A stretch of 64,000 bases of DNA, taken from assembly GCF_003265705.1 (NCBI RefSeq), contig NW_020312848.1, positions 52,315,274-52,379,273 of the forward strand, given 5' to 3'. The first letter of the stretch is position 1. Each line of letters starts with the position of its first letter. Both the position numbers and the translations under genes were made by a program. The DNA is from Callorhinus ursinus (taxonomy: Eukaryota; Chordata; Mammalia; Carnivora; Otariidae). Below the pieces are notes generated by a model. The model was not told the origin of the DNA. It was given only the letters and a program-made list of their open reading frames with translations, and ran no database searches. This document shows, in pieces, positions 11,792 to 22,949 of the stretch.

Positions 11792-12119
11792 TTAGAAAAA
11801 TAGTATATCCAGAAACATAGTATGTCATTCCCTTAATCAAGTGCTCAGTATCTCCTTCAAAAAGTTTTATAATTTTTTTCTCATAGGTTTGACACATTTT
11901 TTATGATGTTTATTCCATTATGTGTAATAGGCTTATTTTACAGAGTGGCTAATGCCAGCGCTCAGGAAAGCAAGTCTCTTTCATATGTTGATCTTATATC
12001 TAGCCAGCTGGTAAAATTCTCTTATTAGTTCTCATGGTCTTAAAAATATTTCACAAAAATTATGTGTTCACTGTGATTACTGATAAGCCAAATCCAGAAC
12101 ATCACAAAAGGATCTATAC

Positions 12120-12540
12120 ACACACACAGATGTATATGTGCACACAAACCATACGAGTGTGCACAATATAGTGCAGAGCACTCGGAGCCCTCAGCAAACA
12201 CCCAGGGTTTCAGTCCTGCTGACTCAGCTTCTACAAGCCTTGACAGCTATCCCTGCAACAATAGTATCCCTGCAACTCCGGGCCAGAGTGACAGACCAGT
12301 TGGCTCTGGGCATTCATTCTTCACCCTAATCATCCCCAGCCTAATTCCCCCAATCATCACCTCTCTAAAAACTGCAGTGTTTTCCATATTTGAGTTTTCG
12401 GTAGAGTTGTTCTTGCCTTTCAAATTCCATAAGCCTTTTCTTTCTTCTCTTGGATAGTCTAAATGTTCTCGGTTAACCAGATCTCCTAAATTATCCCCAG
12501 GGCAGCCAGTACCTGAATGCTAACTTCTCCTTTACTAACA
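12120..12540. other. Unassigned segment between L1 pieces
   Basis: CA-rich start (12116-12160), then moderately GC-rich text without recognised family or coding. Confidence 0.4.
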
Positions 12541-12548
12541 AGAAGACA

Positions 12549-12608
12549 CAAAAGCCCAGATGCCCATGACAGAGAAATGGATAAAGAAGATGTGGTATGT
12601 GTGTGTGT

Positions 12609-12652
<44 letters not shown>

Positions 12653-13077
12653 GAATATTACTCAACCATCAAAAATGAAGTCCTGCCATTTGCAAAGTTG
12701 TGGATGGAACTAGACAGTATTATGCTACGTGAAATAAGTTAAATCAGAGAAAGACAATTATCATATGATTTCACTCATATGTGGAATTGAAGAAACAAAA
12801 CAGAAGAACATAGGAGAAGGGAGGGAAAAATAAAACAAGATGAAACCAGAGAGGGAGACAAACCATAAGAGACTCTTAATCATAGGAAACAAACTGAGGG
12901 TTGCTGGATGGGAGGGGGGGTGGGAGGATGGGGTAACAGGGTGATGGGCATTAAGGAGGGCACATGATGTGATGAACACTGGGTGTTATATACAACTGAT
13001 GAATCACTGAACTCTACCTCTGAAACTAATAATACAGTATATGTTAATTAATTGAATTTAAATTTTAAAAAAGAATG
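12549..13077 (+). mobile_element. L1 3' end, plus strand (5'-truncated)
   Basis: AAATGGATAAAGAAGATGTGG, a TG/CA microsatellite, TGGAATATTACTCAACCATC, then the carnivore L1 3' UTR (GAGAGGGAGACAAACCATAA, CTGAGGGTTGCTGGATGGG, GAACACTGGGTGTTATATAC) and an A-rich tail. Confidence 0.93.
12597..12650 (+). repeat. (TG)n(CA)n microsatellite in L1
   Basis: GT units switch to about 20 AC units, at the same position relative to the L1 as the run at 6942-6988. Confidence 0.97.
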
Positions 13078-13379
13078 AAATAACTAATAAAATGGTAAAA
13101 TAATTAGGGGAAAAAAAAAGCTCCATCCCAGTTCCAGGTAAGGAAAACTGAGGCCATGGCTTGGCTGTCCTCTTGAAAAGGGGTGAAACTATCTTTTATT
13201 CTTAATGTGTTTAAAGGAGTGGGAACAATACTCACATTAATTTCTTACAGAATACCCTATTCTCATGTTATTCCTAGATTACTGAGTTTATTTTAGAAAC
13301 AGTTTTGAGATTTTTTTCAAACTCTATTACAAGAATCATATAGATTTTCTGTTTTTTTATTTATAAGGAATTAATAAAT

Positions 13380-14330
13380 TTCCCATTGTTGAACAATTTA
13401 GCCACTTTTTTATTCCTATAAGAAGTCCTACTTAGTTGTGATATATCATTCTTACAGTTTTGATTTGTAATTTTTGAAAAATATTTTTACTTTCATAATC
13501 GTATATGAGATTTAGAAAAGGCTATTTGGGGCAGTCTTCACTCAATTTGGTGTTATACTAGGCTTATAGAACAAGTAAAGGAATTTTATATCTATTCTGT
13601 GGCCTGAAACAATTTAAATAAAAGGTGGGGGGAAAATATCTGCCTTTTAAAGGTTATGTAGAACTCACTCATAAAATGGTTTGGGACTGATGCCTTTTTT
13701 AAAGAGTAGATTTTTAAAAAGTATGTTTTCAGTTTTTTCTGTGGCTATTTATTGTTTTGTATCTTCTCTGATATTAGCTGATAATCTATATGTGCCAAAC
13801 AATTCTTTTTTCTAAAATTTTAAATTTATTGGTGTAAGTGGTAGATGTAATTCTTTGGATTTTGCAAGTATTATCCGTGTGTTTGGCTGGGTTTTAATTC
13901 TTATTTGGGGTGTTATTTCTCTCTCTCCCTCCCTATCATCAGAATTACCAGAGGCTTGTGTATTTTATTGGGCTTTTCAAAGAACTAATTTTATTTTAAT
14001 TAATCTAGCCTGCCTTTTGGGGTTATTTTCTATTTAATCTAGTTCTGTTTTTATCTTTTTAAATTTCTTCCTAATTTTTTTGTTTGGTTTTGTTGTTTTT
14101 CTCTCATCGTGAGGTGAAAGTTTAGTGCATTTATTTTCTATCTTTCTTGTTGTCTAATAAATGCACTTAGAATGTACATTTCTGCTGAGTATTGCTTTGG
14201 CTGCGTGCCATAGATGGGAAGTGTAGGACTCTGCTCTTCATTTTATCAGTAATTTTGGATTTTTGCTTTAACCCAAGAATTACTTAGAAAAATGGTTTCA
14301 AATGTCTTAAAATGCCTTTATTTTACCCTC
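13380..14330 (-). mobile_element. Ancient L1 ORF2, antisense (part 3)
   Basis: Diverged antisense reverse-transcriptase-region text (TTCCTATAAGAAGTCCTACTT, TCACTCATAAAATGGTTTGGG, TATTGGGCTTTTCAAAGAAC, GTATTGCTTTGGCTGCGTGC). It lies upstream, in L1 coordinates, of parts 1 and 2. The RPL9 retrocopy begins just after it. Confidence 0.65.
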
Positions 14331-14334
14331 ACAT

Positions 14335-14975
14335 CTTTTTTTTTTTCTTTTCAATAGATGAATTCAATTGTGCTCTCAATGTTACAGACACGTCTTAACT
14401 ATCAGTTTCCATAGCTTGGCAGCTCCCGGATGTTATTAATCTGCCTGCTGAACTGTTCCTTTATCAGAGACAGTTAACATCCAAAACATTTCTGATATCC
14501 TTGTTTTTAACTATCGTGGCTTTTTGAATTGAAGCAGCTGAATTCAACACAAGTTTAGAACTTTTTCCTTCAAGAATTACCTCATCTTTCTCAGCTTGAA
14601 ATACTGAATAAGCAATGGCCTGGTCTTCTCCAAACCTTGTGGATATGTTTTTCACCCAAGCACTTTCTGATTTCAAGAAGAGACCCATTCTCCTGAATCA
14701 CAATGTTGTTGGAGAAGTAAGGATACACAGACCTCATCCTGTAATGAAAGATCAGTGTGGGAGCCTTATGATGTTTGTATATAATGACAGAGTGGGAACT
14801 ACGTGTTCCCCACTGTTTGTCAACCAGGGCCTTATTTCTCTTTCCAAGGAGACTGAGTTCCACACTGATGTGACAGAAGTCTCTCTGTTGTCCTTTGTAA
14901 TAAATGCACATCCCTCCAGGTTAACTAAGCTCTATGCTGTTGGAGTTAAAAATAAATAAAATACAATCCTTAAAA
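14335..14975 (-). pseudogene. RPL9 pseudogene: Processed pseudogene of ribosomal protein L9 (RPL9)
   Basis: On the minus strand the translation shows recognisable 60S ribosomal protein L9 motifs in order: [48 protein letters not shown] and VKNKDIR. It ends with GTVQQAD after a small break. There are no introns, and an A-tract (T-run on the plus strand, about 14338-14350) follows its 3' end, so it is a retrocopy. It is broken by a frame change near 14620, where the first frame ends at 14591 and the second runs 14688-14464. There is a stop near the N-terminal part, and the first about 20 codons have diverged strongly. Functional L9 is about 192 residues in the large ribosomal subunit; this copy cannot make it. 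Confidence 0.9.
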
Positions 14976-15415
14976 AGAAAACAAAACAAAATACTAGCAA
15001 AGGGTGTCATTCTCCCATCTTTCAAGACAGGGAAGACTTGGCCATCTGCCTGACTCTTCTGTAGCTTCCCCATCAGCAGAAAGAATAGGGGGCCAAGGAT
15101 CTCCACAAGCCAAGCTTTCTCTAGAATCCTCAGCTACTGGTCTGCCTTCTTCCTGCTGGTCCCCAGGTGTACCTTAGGTTCATCTCTCCATTTCACAACT
15201 GACCTGAAGAGCCACACACCCTCCAAGCCCAGGGACCGTTTGGCTGGAAAGTAATACAGCAGTTGGATTGGAGGTGAGGGCCGGTGAACATGAGAGCAGA
15301 GACCAGTTTAAACTACCCCCTTCCTCTCCCAGACTTTTGTGTTTTTGTCAGTCCTACAAGCACAAAATGGTATTTCATTGTGTTAATTCAACCTTCTCTA
15401 ATAACTAAGAAGTTT
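14976..15415. other. No recognised gene or repeat
   Basis: Moderately GC-rich unique DNA between the RPL9 retrocopy and a SINE. No splice-bounded open frame was found. Confidence 0.45.
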
Positions 15416-15423
15416 AAGCATCC

Positions 15424-15620
15424 TTTTTTTTTAAGATTTTATTTATTTATTTGACAGAGAGAGACACAGTGAGAGAGGGAACACAAGCAGGGGGAGTGGG
15501 AGAGGGAGAAGCAGGCTTCCCGCCGAGCAGGGAGCCCGATGTGGGGCTCAATCCCAGGACCCTGGGATCATGACCTGAGCCGAAGGCAGATGCTTAATGA
15601 CTGAGCCACCCAGGTGCCCC
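15424..15620 (-). mobile_element. SINEC, minus strand
   Basis: TTTAAGATTTTATTTATTTA to GCCACCCAGGTGCCCC, with AAGCATCCTTTTT and AAGCATCTTTTTA target copies at 15416 and 15621. Confidence 0.96.
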
Positions 15621-15717
15621 AAGCATCTTTTTATATGGCCATTCAAACTCTCTCTTTTGTAAATTGCTACTTTTATATTCCTTCCCATTTTCCTGTTATT
15701 TCTTCTAATAATTTGTA

Positions 15718-15835
15718 CAAATATATATATTTACATATTATATACTTTATAACGTACTATTTTATATTATATATAAAATCTTATATAATGTATAATGCTT
15801 ATACATTATATAATATAAATTTATATATATTCTGA
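15718..15835. repeat. AT-rich low-complexity tract
   Basis: TATATA and TTATATAAT words. It gives spurious Y/I/N-rich frames. Confidence 0.9.
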
Positions 15836-15839
15836 ACAC

Positions 15840-17775
15840 TAATCCTGTGTTGTTAAATGCATCACAAGACTCAGTGTATCTTCTCTTCATTTTGTAGTGT
15901 CTTTTGTACAGAAGATTTTAATGTTAATCTAAGAAGCTTATTTTTTTTTCTTTTTAAAGAAGGAAATAAAATTGACTGAGGATGCCCTATCTTCCCCACT
16001 GCCTCCAGTTCCTAAGAAAATGTTGAAAGGAGAAAATTGATGATTCACTTCTCTATGATAATAAATAATAGGTGATGTTAATAGGAAAAAACCCAGGCTG
16101 TTTTAACATTTTATACTAGAGTTTTAAAAAGCTGCTTAAATGTCAGTTTGTGCTAAATGACAGGATTTAAAGAAGGCCCACAAAATGAACTGTCAGGGTT
16201 ATAAATCCTCAGAAAAAACCCAAACCTTAGGTCACATGAATGTCTGCCAGGACTGTGTAATTCTCACTTGAACCACGTTTTAGTTGACAGGACTAATCTG
16301 TAAATGCCGAAACCTTCTTATTTACAGGACAGGGTGGCTGAGTCATCTTGATATTCAAAGCAAAGTGTTTAAGTGTGTTGTGGATCATCTTAATGCTGTA
16401 ATATTAATGGGGAAGACACATATAGAAGGAAGAGATTTGAAAACAGTGGGTCTAAAACATTACTACTCACTTTTATCTCTTATGAAAGGACGGTCTCTGG
16501 CTACCATGGTAACTGCCTTTACTTGTGAACTCATATCACATACAGATACAGAGTAGACTGGAAATAATAAAGATGGCAAATTTTGCATTTCAAAACCAAA
16601 AGTGAATCATCTCATACAAAAAGAGTGGTTTTTTTTTTGTGATTATATATCTAATGGCCCCAAATCCTCACCCAAACTGCATATTTAACTCTTGGTAAGA
16701 GCATACACTTATTTCTAGTTGACTTATTAATTCTGAGAACTGGCTTATGACATTTTTAACAATTTAGTGGCTTTTGGCTATAAATGGCATTTTTTATATC
16801 CATGAACAACATAGGAAAAAAACCTCAAAATAATCAACTTCTAAACTAATAATTGAAGCAATTTATTTCTCTGGTCTGTAAATGGTGACCTCCTACAAGC
16901 TTCTGCCCTCTTCCCAAGCCTCTAGGGCAAGCTGAGTTCCACATCTTGAGATGGACCCCATCATAGGGTCAGTCTTTTATCGGCTCCATTGTTGGGGGAG
17001 ACTGTGACCAGATGCACCTGGGGGGGCAGCTATTTCCCGTGTTGTTTCTGGTTGCTGATCTGGCAGCCAGTTCTATATGACGTTGATCCTGCTTCCATCT
17101 TCTAATTTAATCCAGGCCTTCTTCATCCATGACATCCTTGACCTGTGACTTGGACCCTGGGCAGTGCCAAGCAGCCTCAGTAGTTGTCCAGATGGTTCTG
17201 GTTTCCATCCCTGTCTTCACCTCCCAGCCAGTTCTTAGCCTTTTTTGGATGGTGATAGACAACAACTTTAAATCTTTATAAAGATGTTCTTCTCTCCTAA
17301 TAGTTTGTCCTTTTTAATTAGAAAAGTTGACGTGTTGATGGGAATGGGGAACAAGCACCCCTTTCTGCTCCTTCCTTGTTCCCCAACTCCCTCAGGTCGG
17401 CTGCTCCCACATCCTTCAGTGCTGGGAGCTCTTTTCCCTCACACAATCCAACTCTGGGGGCCTCAGCCTTTAAATCAAAAGTTTCACGTTCTCCCCCCAG
17501 AGTGAGAGAAGTCCCCAAATTTTCCAACCCCAAGCTACTGTCTTCGAGGGGAAAAGAAAAATGCCTTCCTTTAAGGAGGAACAAGACCTTTAAGGAGGTA
17601 GAGTGGGGGTGGGGCACCCTGAGAAGGGTCCCTAAATGATACAGAATATATAGTGACGGTTATTGCTGTTACTGTGGTTAGGTTTTCAGTTTATGCACAA
17701 ACAACTGGTGTTTCCTATTCCAAATATACTTGGGCTTCCGGGGTAACAACAGTTAGTACGGGTTAAATTCTCTCT
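15840..17775. other. No recognised gene
   Basis: Unique DNA. A 90-codon plus frame at 16284-16556 has no signal, splice context or family motif. At 16880-17640 the sequence is more GC-rich, with several overlapping frames on both strands but no recognised protein. Confidence 0.45.
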
Positions 17776-17779
17776 AAAT

Positions 17780-17990
17780 GCTTTACAGTGCAATCCCTCC
17801 ATTTTTCCTCATAGCCACCCCATGATAATGGCCCGTGATGATTTGCAACCCCATTTTAAAGATAAAGACACCGAAATCTAGAAACGCTAAGTAATTGCTA
17901 AGGTCACAAAGGAGATGATGCCAGAGGCAGTTCAGAAGCCCCTGTTGGAAGGGTCCAGAGGCCATGTTCTTACTCCCAGAACAAAGCCTT
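17780..17990 (+). repeat. MIR-like ancient SINE
   Basis: CAACCCCATTTTAAAGATAA, GAAACGCTAAGTAATTGCTAAGG and a trailing GGTCCAGAGGCCATGTTC follow the MIR order. Confidence 0.6.
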
Positions 17991-18295
17991 GTGGCGGTAC
18001 GCTGACCTGGCCCCATGCCAGACTCTTACCTCTTTGATGGGGTATTCTCTCTCAAGGGTCCATCTGGATTCTCGCAGCTTCCCTCATTCCTACCCTGGTT
18101 CATCAGATAAGTCTTTGAAATCTATACATCTGAATTTGATTTTTGGTTCAAGATTTTTTTCCCTAAGAGGTTCTCTAGCACCTGTGTAAGTCACAGGATA
18201 GGAGCAAGTATTTAGTTGCTAAGCAATTCCAAGTTCTGGCTATAGTCTAATCAGTCTGCTACATGTAGGAATTATGATCCTGAAATGCAGATGCT

Positions 18296-18470
18296 CCTCC
18301 CTCCCTCCCTCCTTCCCTTGCTTTCCCTTCCCTTCCCTTGCCTTCCCTTCCCTTCCCTTCCCTTCCCTTGCCTTCCCTTCCTTTCCCTTCCCTTCCCTTC
18401 CCTTCCCTTCCCTTGCCTGCCTTCCTTCCTTCCTTCCTTCCTTCCTTCCTTCCTTCCTTCCTTCCTTCCC
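18296..18470 (+). repeat. Polypyrimidine tract: (CCCTT)n then (CTTC)n
   Basis: Imperfect CCCTT pentamers with periodic TTG/TTT variants, then about 12 CTTC tetramers. All C/T on this strand, so it could form a triplex. It yields spurious P/F/S/L frames. Confidence 0.97.
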
Positions 18471-18479
18471 AGAAGCTAT

Positions 18480-20020
18480 ATATTTCCTCCTGCTCTCTAG
18501 GTCTACAATGCAGGAAAGTTGCTACCAGGTGAACAGTTACACATGGATTGCATTTTTAGGGTGTGATATAGATTTGGTTTATTGAAAGTATGAGCAAGCC
18601 ACCTTTCCACTCAAATCAATGTATTTATGTTTTCATCTTTTTCCTTGCAGAGCTGATATTCAGGAGGCATGAATTGGTATGACCATATTGGTTGTTTGCA
18701 GCCAGCCTCTGTTACAATTAGTTGATGCTGAACTGGTTGTGAAATATTTTGAGTATCATTTGTGTGTGTGTGCACATGTGTGTATATTCATAGAATCTAT
18801 CTCTATTAAAAGAAGAAATCCATAAACTCAGAGGCATACAATTTTAGATTTTAGATTTGTATACTCTGAATCATGAGTGAAGAAACAAATCATTAATGGC
18901 TACATTGGAAACCAGAGAGCTTTTGTGGCTTACCTAAGACAGAACCAATAAGAAACGGAATCAAGCCTATAACCCAGATCTGCCAAGTCCCTGGTTTAAG
19001 AGCACTCTGCTGTCTGTTGACAACTTCCATCAGAGATCAAAGATCAGAGAAAGATAAACTTCTGAGTATATTTAGGAAAATTGTCCTCTACCTTTTGACA
19101 GAGCCAATCATCTTTATTCTAAGCTTTGGTTCTTCTCACTGGCCTTAGTGTCTTAACTATTGCTAAACACAGTGAATGTAAATACATTAGGATTTTTCCT
19201 TTTTGATACCACTTTCCTCATCTTCCAGCTCCTTCTCCCTGGCTTCCTCCTCCTTAATATTCCTAGAATTCCCATTCTGTAGAAGGTGTCTGGCTAGTGA
19301 AAGGTTCTCCCAGACCTGCCTGACCCCTCTTTCCCTACTTGAATTCCTATGCCTAATTTGTTCCCATCAGAAGATAGTAATACTCTCTTCTTTTTCACAT
19401 TGCCTTCCATCTTAGTTTCATTTGCTTCTTTCCATTATATATTTGCTTAAAATTAGCATATAATGGTTAAATTTGCTTATTTAACATATCCTTCATCATT
19501 ATACCTTTCCTAAATTTTTATAGTCTGTCTTTTGCCATTTATTGGTTTTGAAAAAAATTTCAGATATAAAGTTGCAGTTTGTCCCAGATATAACTTTAAA
19601 AAGTATATTTAAGGAAATATAAAATGATTTTGACATGAAGGGTTTCCTCACATATATTTCCTAGCCTGGTCATTGAACAGATTTTGTACTTAACAACAGA
19701 TTCCAGAACCCCTAAAGCCATTTAATTCTAAATGGGAGATTTTCATCTTGATAAATTTTATGATTTAATTCAATTTTGGCACTTCTCCCATTGATCTTTT
19801 ATATTTTAAAATCACTATCAAAATGTTTACAAAGAAGGCATTTTCCCCTTTTCATTTTAAGAAATGGAAAATGAGCAATGCCAACTGTATTGCAACATAG
19901 GTAAGGGTAGCTAATGGAAGAACCTGTCAGGAGTATAAAAAAAATATTTATTAATTCTCTGTGTTAGAAGGATTGCCACTAAAAAAGGTGAAGAAGCCTC
20001 TCCTCACCTCAACGAAGGTG
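18480..20020. other. No recognised gene; one MIR-like piece
   Basis: AT-rich DNA. The piece at about 18880-19020 (CCCAGATCTGCCAAGTCC, AAGAGCACTCTGCTG) resembles a MIR 3' end. There is a short TG tract at 18760. Confidence 0.45.
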
Positions 20021-20030
20021 GGTTGTCAGA

Positions 20031-20231
20031 TTTTTTTTTTAAAGATTTTTATTTATTTATTTGACAGAGAGAGAGAGACAGTGAGAGAGGGAACACAAAC
20101 AGAGGGAGTGGGAGAGGGAAAAGCAGGCTTCCCGCCGAGCAGGGAGCCCGTTGCAGGGCTTGATCCCAGGACCCCGGGATCATGACCTAAGCCGAAGGCA
20201 GATGCTTAACGACTGAGCCACCAAGGCGCCC
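20031..20231 (-). mobile_element. SINEC, minus strand
   Basis: AAAGATTTTTATTTATTTAT to GAGCCACCAAGGCGCCC, with CAGATTTTTTT on both sides. The body has the young arctoid layout with CCCGCCGAGCAGGGAGCCCG. Confidence 0.96.
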
Positions 20232-20239
20232 CAGATTTT

Positions 20240-20625
20240 TTTAATTGTAAACATAAACAAGTGTAATAACATTGCATGTGCTTTCAAAATGGCAGAACTG
20301 TGGTTATCAAGTATGTTTATTCCCTGGTATTTAAACTCTTCTAAAATATCTTTGTAAACCCTGGACCATACAAGAGAAGTAGTGGATGTACTTCCTGTAT
20401 TTAGGATATTTTTTCTAGTTTGGCAGAGAGCTATATTGAGTTTATTTAAATTACTAAAACAAAAATATAAACACATAAAAAACCATCACGTCAACAACTT
20501 TTACCAAGGGCCTGCCAAGTGCAAGATAATATAATGTCAACCTGTATCAAAACTTCTTCTGCCTTCAAGATAGTAGCAAATGTTTGTTATTTGTTAAGTA
20601 CAAAGGGATTTTCAAATACCATTTC
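20240..20625. other. No recognised gene or repeat
   Basis: Unique AT-rich DNA; nothing supported. Confidence 0.45.
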
Positions 20626-20631
20626 ATTTGG

Positions 20632-21072
20632 GTTGAATTGTGCTTCCACAAAAATATGTTGAAATACTAATCCCTAGTGCCTTAAAATGTGGCTTTATTT
20701 GGAAGTAGGGTAGTTGCAAATATAATTAGTTAAGATGAAGTCATACTGGAGTAGGGTGGGCCCTTAATCCAGCATTAGGGATTCTCCAGGAAGAACTGAG
20801 GAACACAGGGAAAAGGTGGTCATGTGATGATAGAGGCAGAAATTGGAGTGATGCGTCTACAAACTAAGGAACACCAAGGATTACCGGCAAACACCAGAAG
20901 CTTGAAGAGTCAAGGAAGGATTCTTCCCTACAGATTTTAAAGAGGATAAGGTCTGACTAACATCTTAATTTTGGAGTTCTAGCCTCCAGAACTGTGAGAT
21001 GATAAATTTCTTTTGTTTTAAGGCACCCAGTTTGTGGTCTTTTGTAATGGTAGGCCCTAGAAACTAAGATAC
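20632..21072 (+). mobile_element. Solo LTR-like element (MaLR/ERVL type)
   Basis: Order GGTTGAATTGTGCTTCC, AATATGTTGAAATACTAATCC, GGTGGGCCCTTAATCCAG, CTAGCCTCCAGAACTGTGAG, CCCAGTTTGTGGTCTTTTG. The AACTGTGAGA...TTTGTTTTAAG end is the usual MaLR-like LTR terminus. Subfamily not assigned; no coding. Confidence 0.65.
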
Positions 21073-21079
21073 CGTCTCA

Positions 21080-21250
21080 TCTAACCCTCTCAATAACATA
21101 TGGCTTAGGTAATATTATTATCCTCATTATATAGACTAGAAAATGGAACAACTTGCTGAAAATTACATAGCTAGTAAAAGAACAAAAGTAGAGCCAGGAT
21201 TTGAAGCAAGACTGTTAAGTAACTGTTGTCCTTAACTACCACCCTCAATG
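21080..21250 (+). repeat. MIR-like ancient SINE
   Basis: TTATCCTCATTATATAGAC, ACATAGCTAGTAAAAGAAC and GAGCCAGGATTTGAAGCAAG in MIR order. Confidence 0.65.
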
Positions 21251-21254
21251 CCTC

Positions 21255-21885
21255 CCACAGACACAAGAGTGCACATTCTTTCCCACTGCCAGTTACCAAA
21301 AGGTCATCAACTAGCCTGCACCTGCTAATTAGATGGAGCTGTTCTTCATGCAATCCTATCCAAGTGCAGCACTGCAATATATAAGCCTAACCTCCCAGCT
21401 CAAGCAATGGACTTTCAGGGCAACTGGTTTTTCTCCAATATTTCATGGAAATTCATTTTTCCCATTAGTAACTATCTAAAATATTTTAGAGTAAGTTATA
21501 GAAATAAAAATTTCAAAGAAAAAGCCCTCATGCGGAGATTTTGTTTTTTTTCTGGAAATAAATAACTTTAATGTATTATACATAATATATCTAGTCAGTT
21601 CTGTGTTTTAGAAAACCTTTCTGGCTTCCTGATAGTACCTAAACATAATTTGACACATTCTTAGTAAGCTAGTGGAGCCTCCAACAATCTCCCTGAGGAA
21701 TATTACTTCCTTACACTGCCCTTCCCTCAGACCCACCATTTCTAACATTTTCCTGCTTCTGTAAAATCCTATGTTCTCATCTTGAGCTCTCCAATTCTTG
21801 GACATAATTGAAGGCCCAGGTGCTACTTCCTCCATTCAGCCTTCTCCAGTCTTCTTAGCCCTGGGGCCTCTCCTGCCCTGATGCC
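21255..21885. other. No recognised gene or repeat
   Basis: Mixed unique DNA between two LTR-like elements. It lacks MaLR internal text, so the two LTR-like copies are not one provirus. Confidence 0.45.
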
Positions 21886-21888
21886 TAG

Positions 21889-22375
21889 GGTTAAATTTAT
21901 GTATCCTCAGAAGACATGTCTAAGTCCTAAATCTGGTACCTGTGAATGTGACCTTGTTTGAAAATAGGGTCTTATAGATGTAATTAAGGATCTTGAGATA
22001 AGATCATCTTAAACATAGGGGACACCCTAAACCCAATGGCATATGTTCTTATAAAAGAGAGAAAAAGAGATGACTCAGGGACACACAGATACAGAGGAGA
22101 GACAAGGATGAAAAGACCACGTGAAGGCAATGACAGAGATTGGATTGTAGTCACAAGCCAAAGAATAGCAAGGATTTCCAGTAGCCATCAGAAGCTAGAA
22201 GAGAGTCATGGAACAGATTATCCTTCAGAACCTCCAGAACAAACCAACCTGCCATGAACTTGATTTCAGATTCTGTCCTCCAGAACTGTGGGAGAATAGA
22301 TTTCTGTTGTTTCGAGACACAAAGTTTGTGGGAATTTGTTACCAAGATTGTCACTGTGGTAGTTAAACAGTCATG
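21889..22375 (+). mobile_element. Second solo LTR-like element, related to 20632-21072
   Basis: GTGAATGTGACCTTGTTTG, ATAGATGTAATTAAGGATC, CATATGTTCTTATAAAAG, GTCCTCCAGAACTGTGGGAG, TTTCTGTTGTTTCGAG. Same general design and orientation as the element 1.2 kb upstream, but diverged. Confidence 0.65.
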
Positions 22376-22379
22376 TTAA

Positions 22380-22945
22380 TAAGAGACAAGGCCACTACTT
22401 TATTTCTGGTTCCTAAGTTACTTTGATGATATAGCACTGCTGCTTATAAACCATTTATTAGCATTTGTGAATTATAATTTAATAATATTAAAGCAAATAA
22501 ATTTAATAAAGCAATACACTTAATATTAAATATTACATTGATCTGGACTGGAAATAATGGCAATGTCATTTTCCTTTGTTAATGCTGCAACAGGGAACAG
22601 ATATATATATTACACAGTTCCCTCATTCTAAGTAAGATTATTTTAAACTTAAATAACTGAGTAGATGGAATAATGTATTTTTTATAGACCTTGAAGTCTT
22701 GACATTGAGATATTTTAAAATAGAAAAGCTGAGATGGACAGTCTTGGTGAAAAGTGACGTATTTCCTACATTAAAATTTTTTTTAGCTTTTTATGAAGCA
22801 GCATATGAGAAAATTCTTGTTGAATATGGAAACAGTATAGAAGTACATGGAGTAATAAGTGAAAAAGTGAAAGTTTCCTTTTATGAATATGTGTTCTTTA
22901 TGTATTATGGATACACATCCTCATCTGTTCTAGATTATTAAATAT
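22380..22945. other. No recognised gene
   Basis: AT-rich. An 80-codon plus frame at 22699-22941 shows no family signature. Confidence 0.4.
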
Positions 22946-22949
22946 TTTC

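Larger units (their letters stand above)
9990..12060 (-). mobile_element. Ancient L1 ORF2, antisense (part 2, interrupted)
   Basis: Fragments with the order of antisense ORF2: GCATTCAGGTTGTCTACATTT, TTTTTTTGCTAATCTGATAAA, then the segment at 10690-11195, then 11860-12060 (CTCATAGGTTTGACACATTT, CTCTTATTAGTTCTCATGG). It is interrupted by SINEs at 10580, 11210 and 11573. No frame survives. Confidence 0.6.

Noticed and set aside
14615..14959. 114-codon plus-strand frame
   Set aside because: Antisense shadow of the RPL9 retrocopy.
18274..18585. Three overlapping proline/phenylalanine/serine-rich frames
   Set aside because: Translation of a C/T microsatellite.
20632..22375. A second LTR-internal-LTR provirus
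   Set aside because: The 0.8 kb between the two LTR-like elements is MIR and unique DNA, not retroviral internal sequence, so they are separate insertions.
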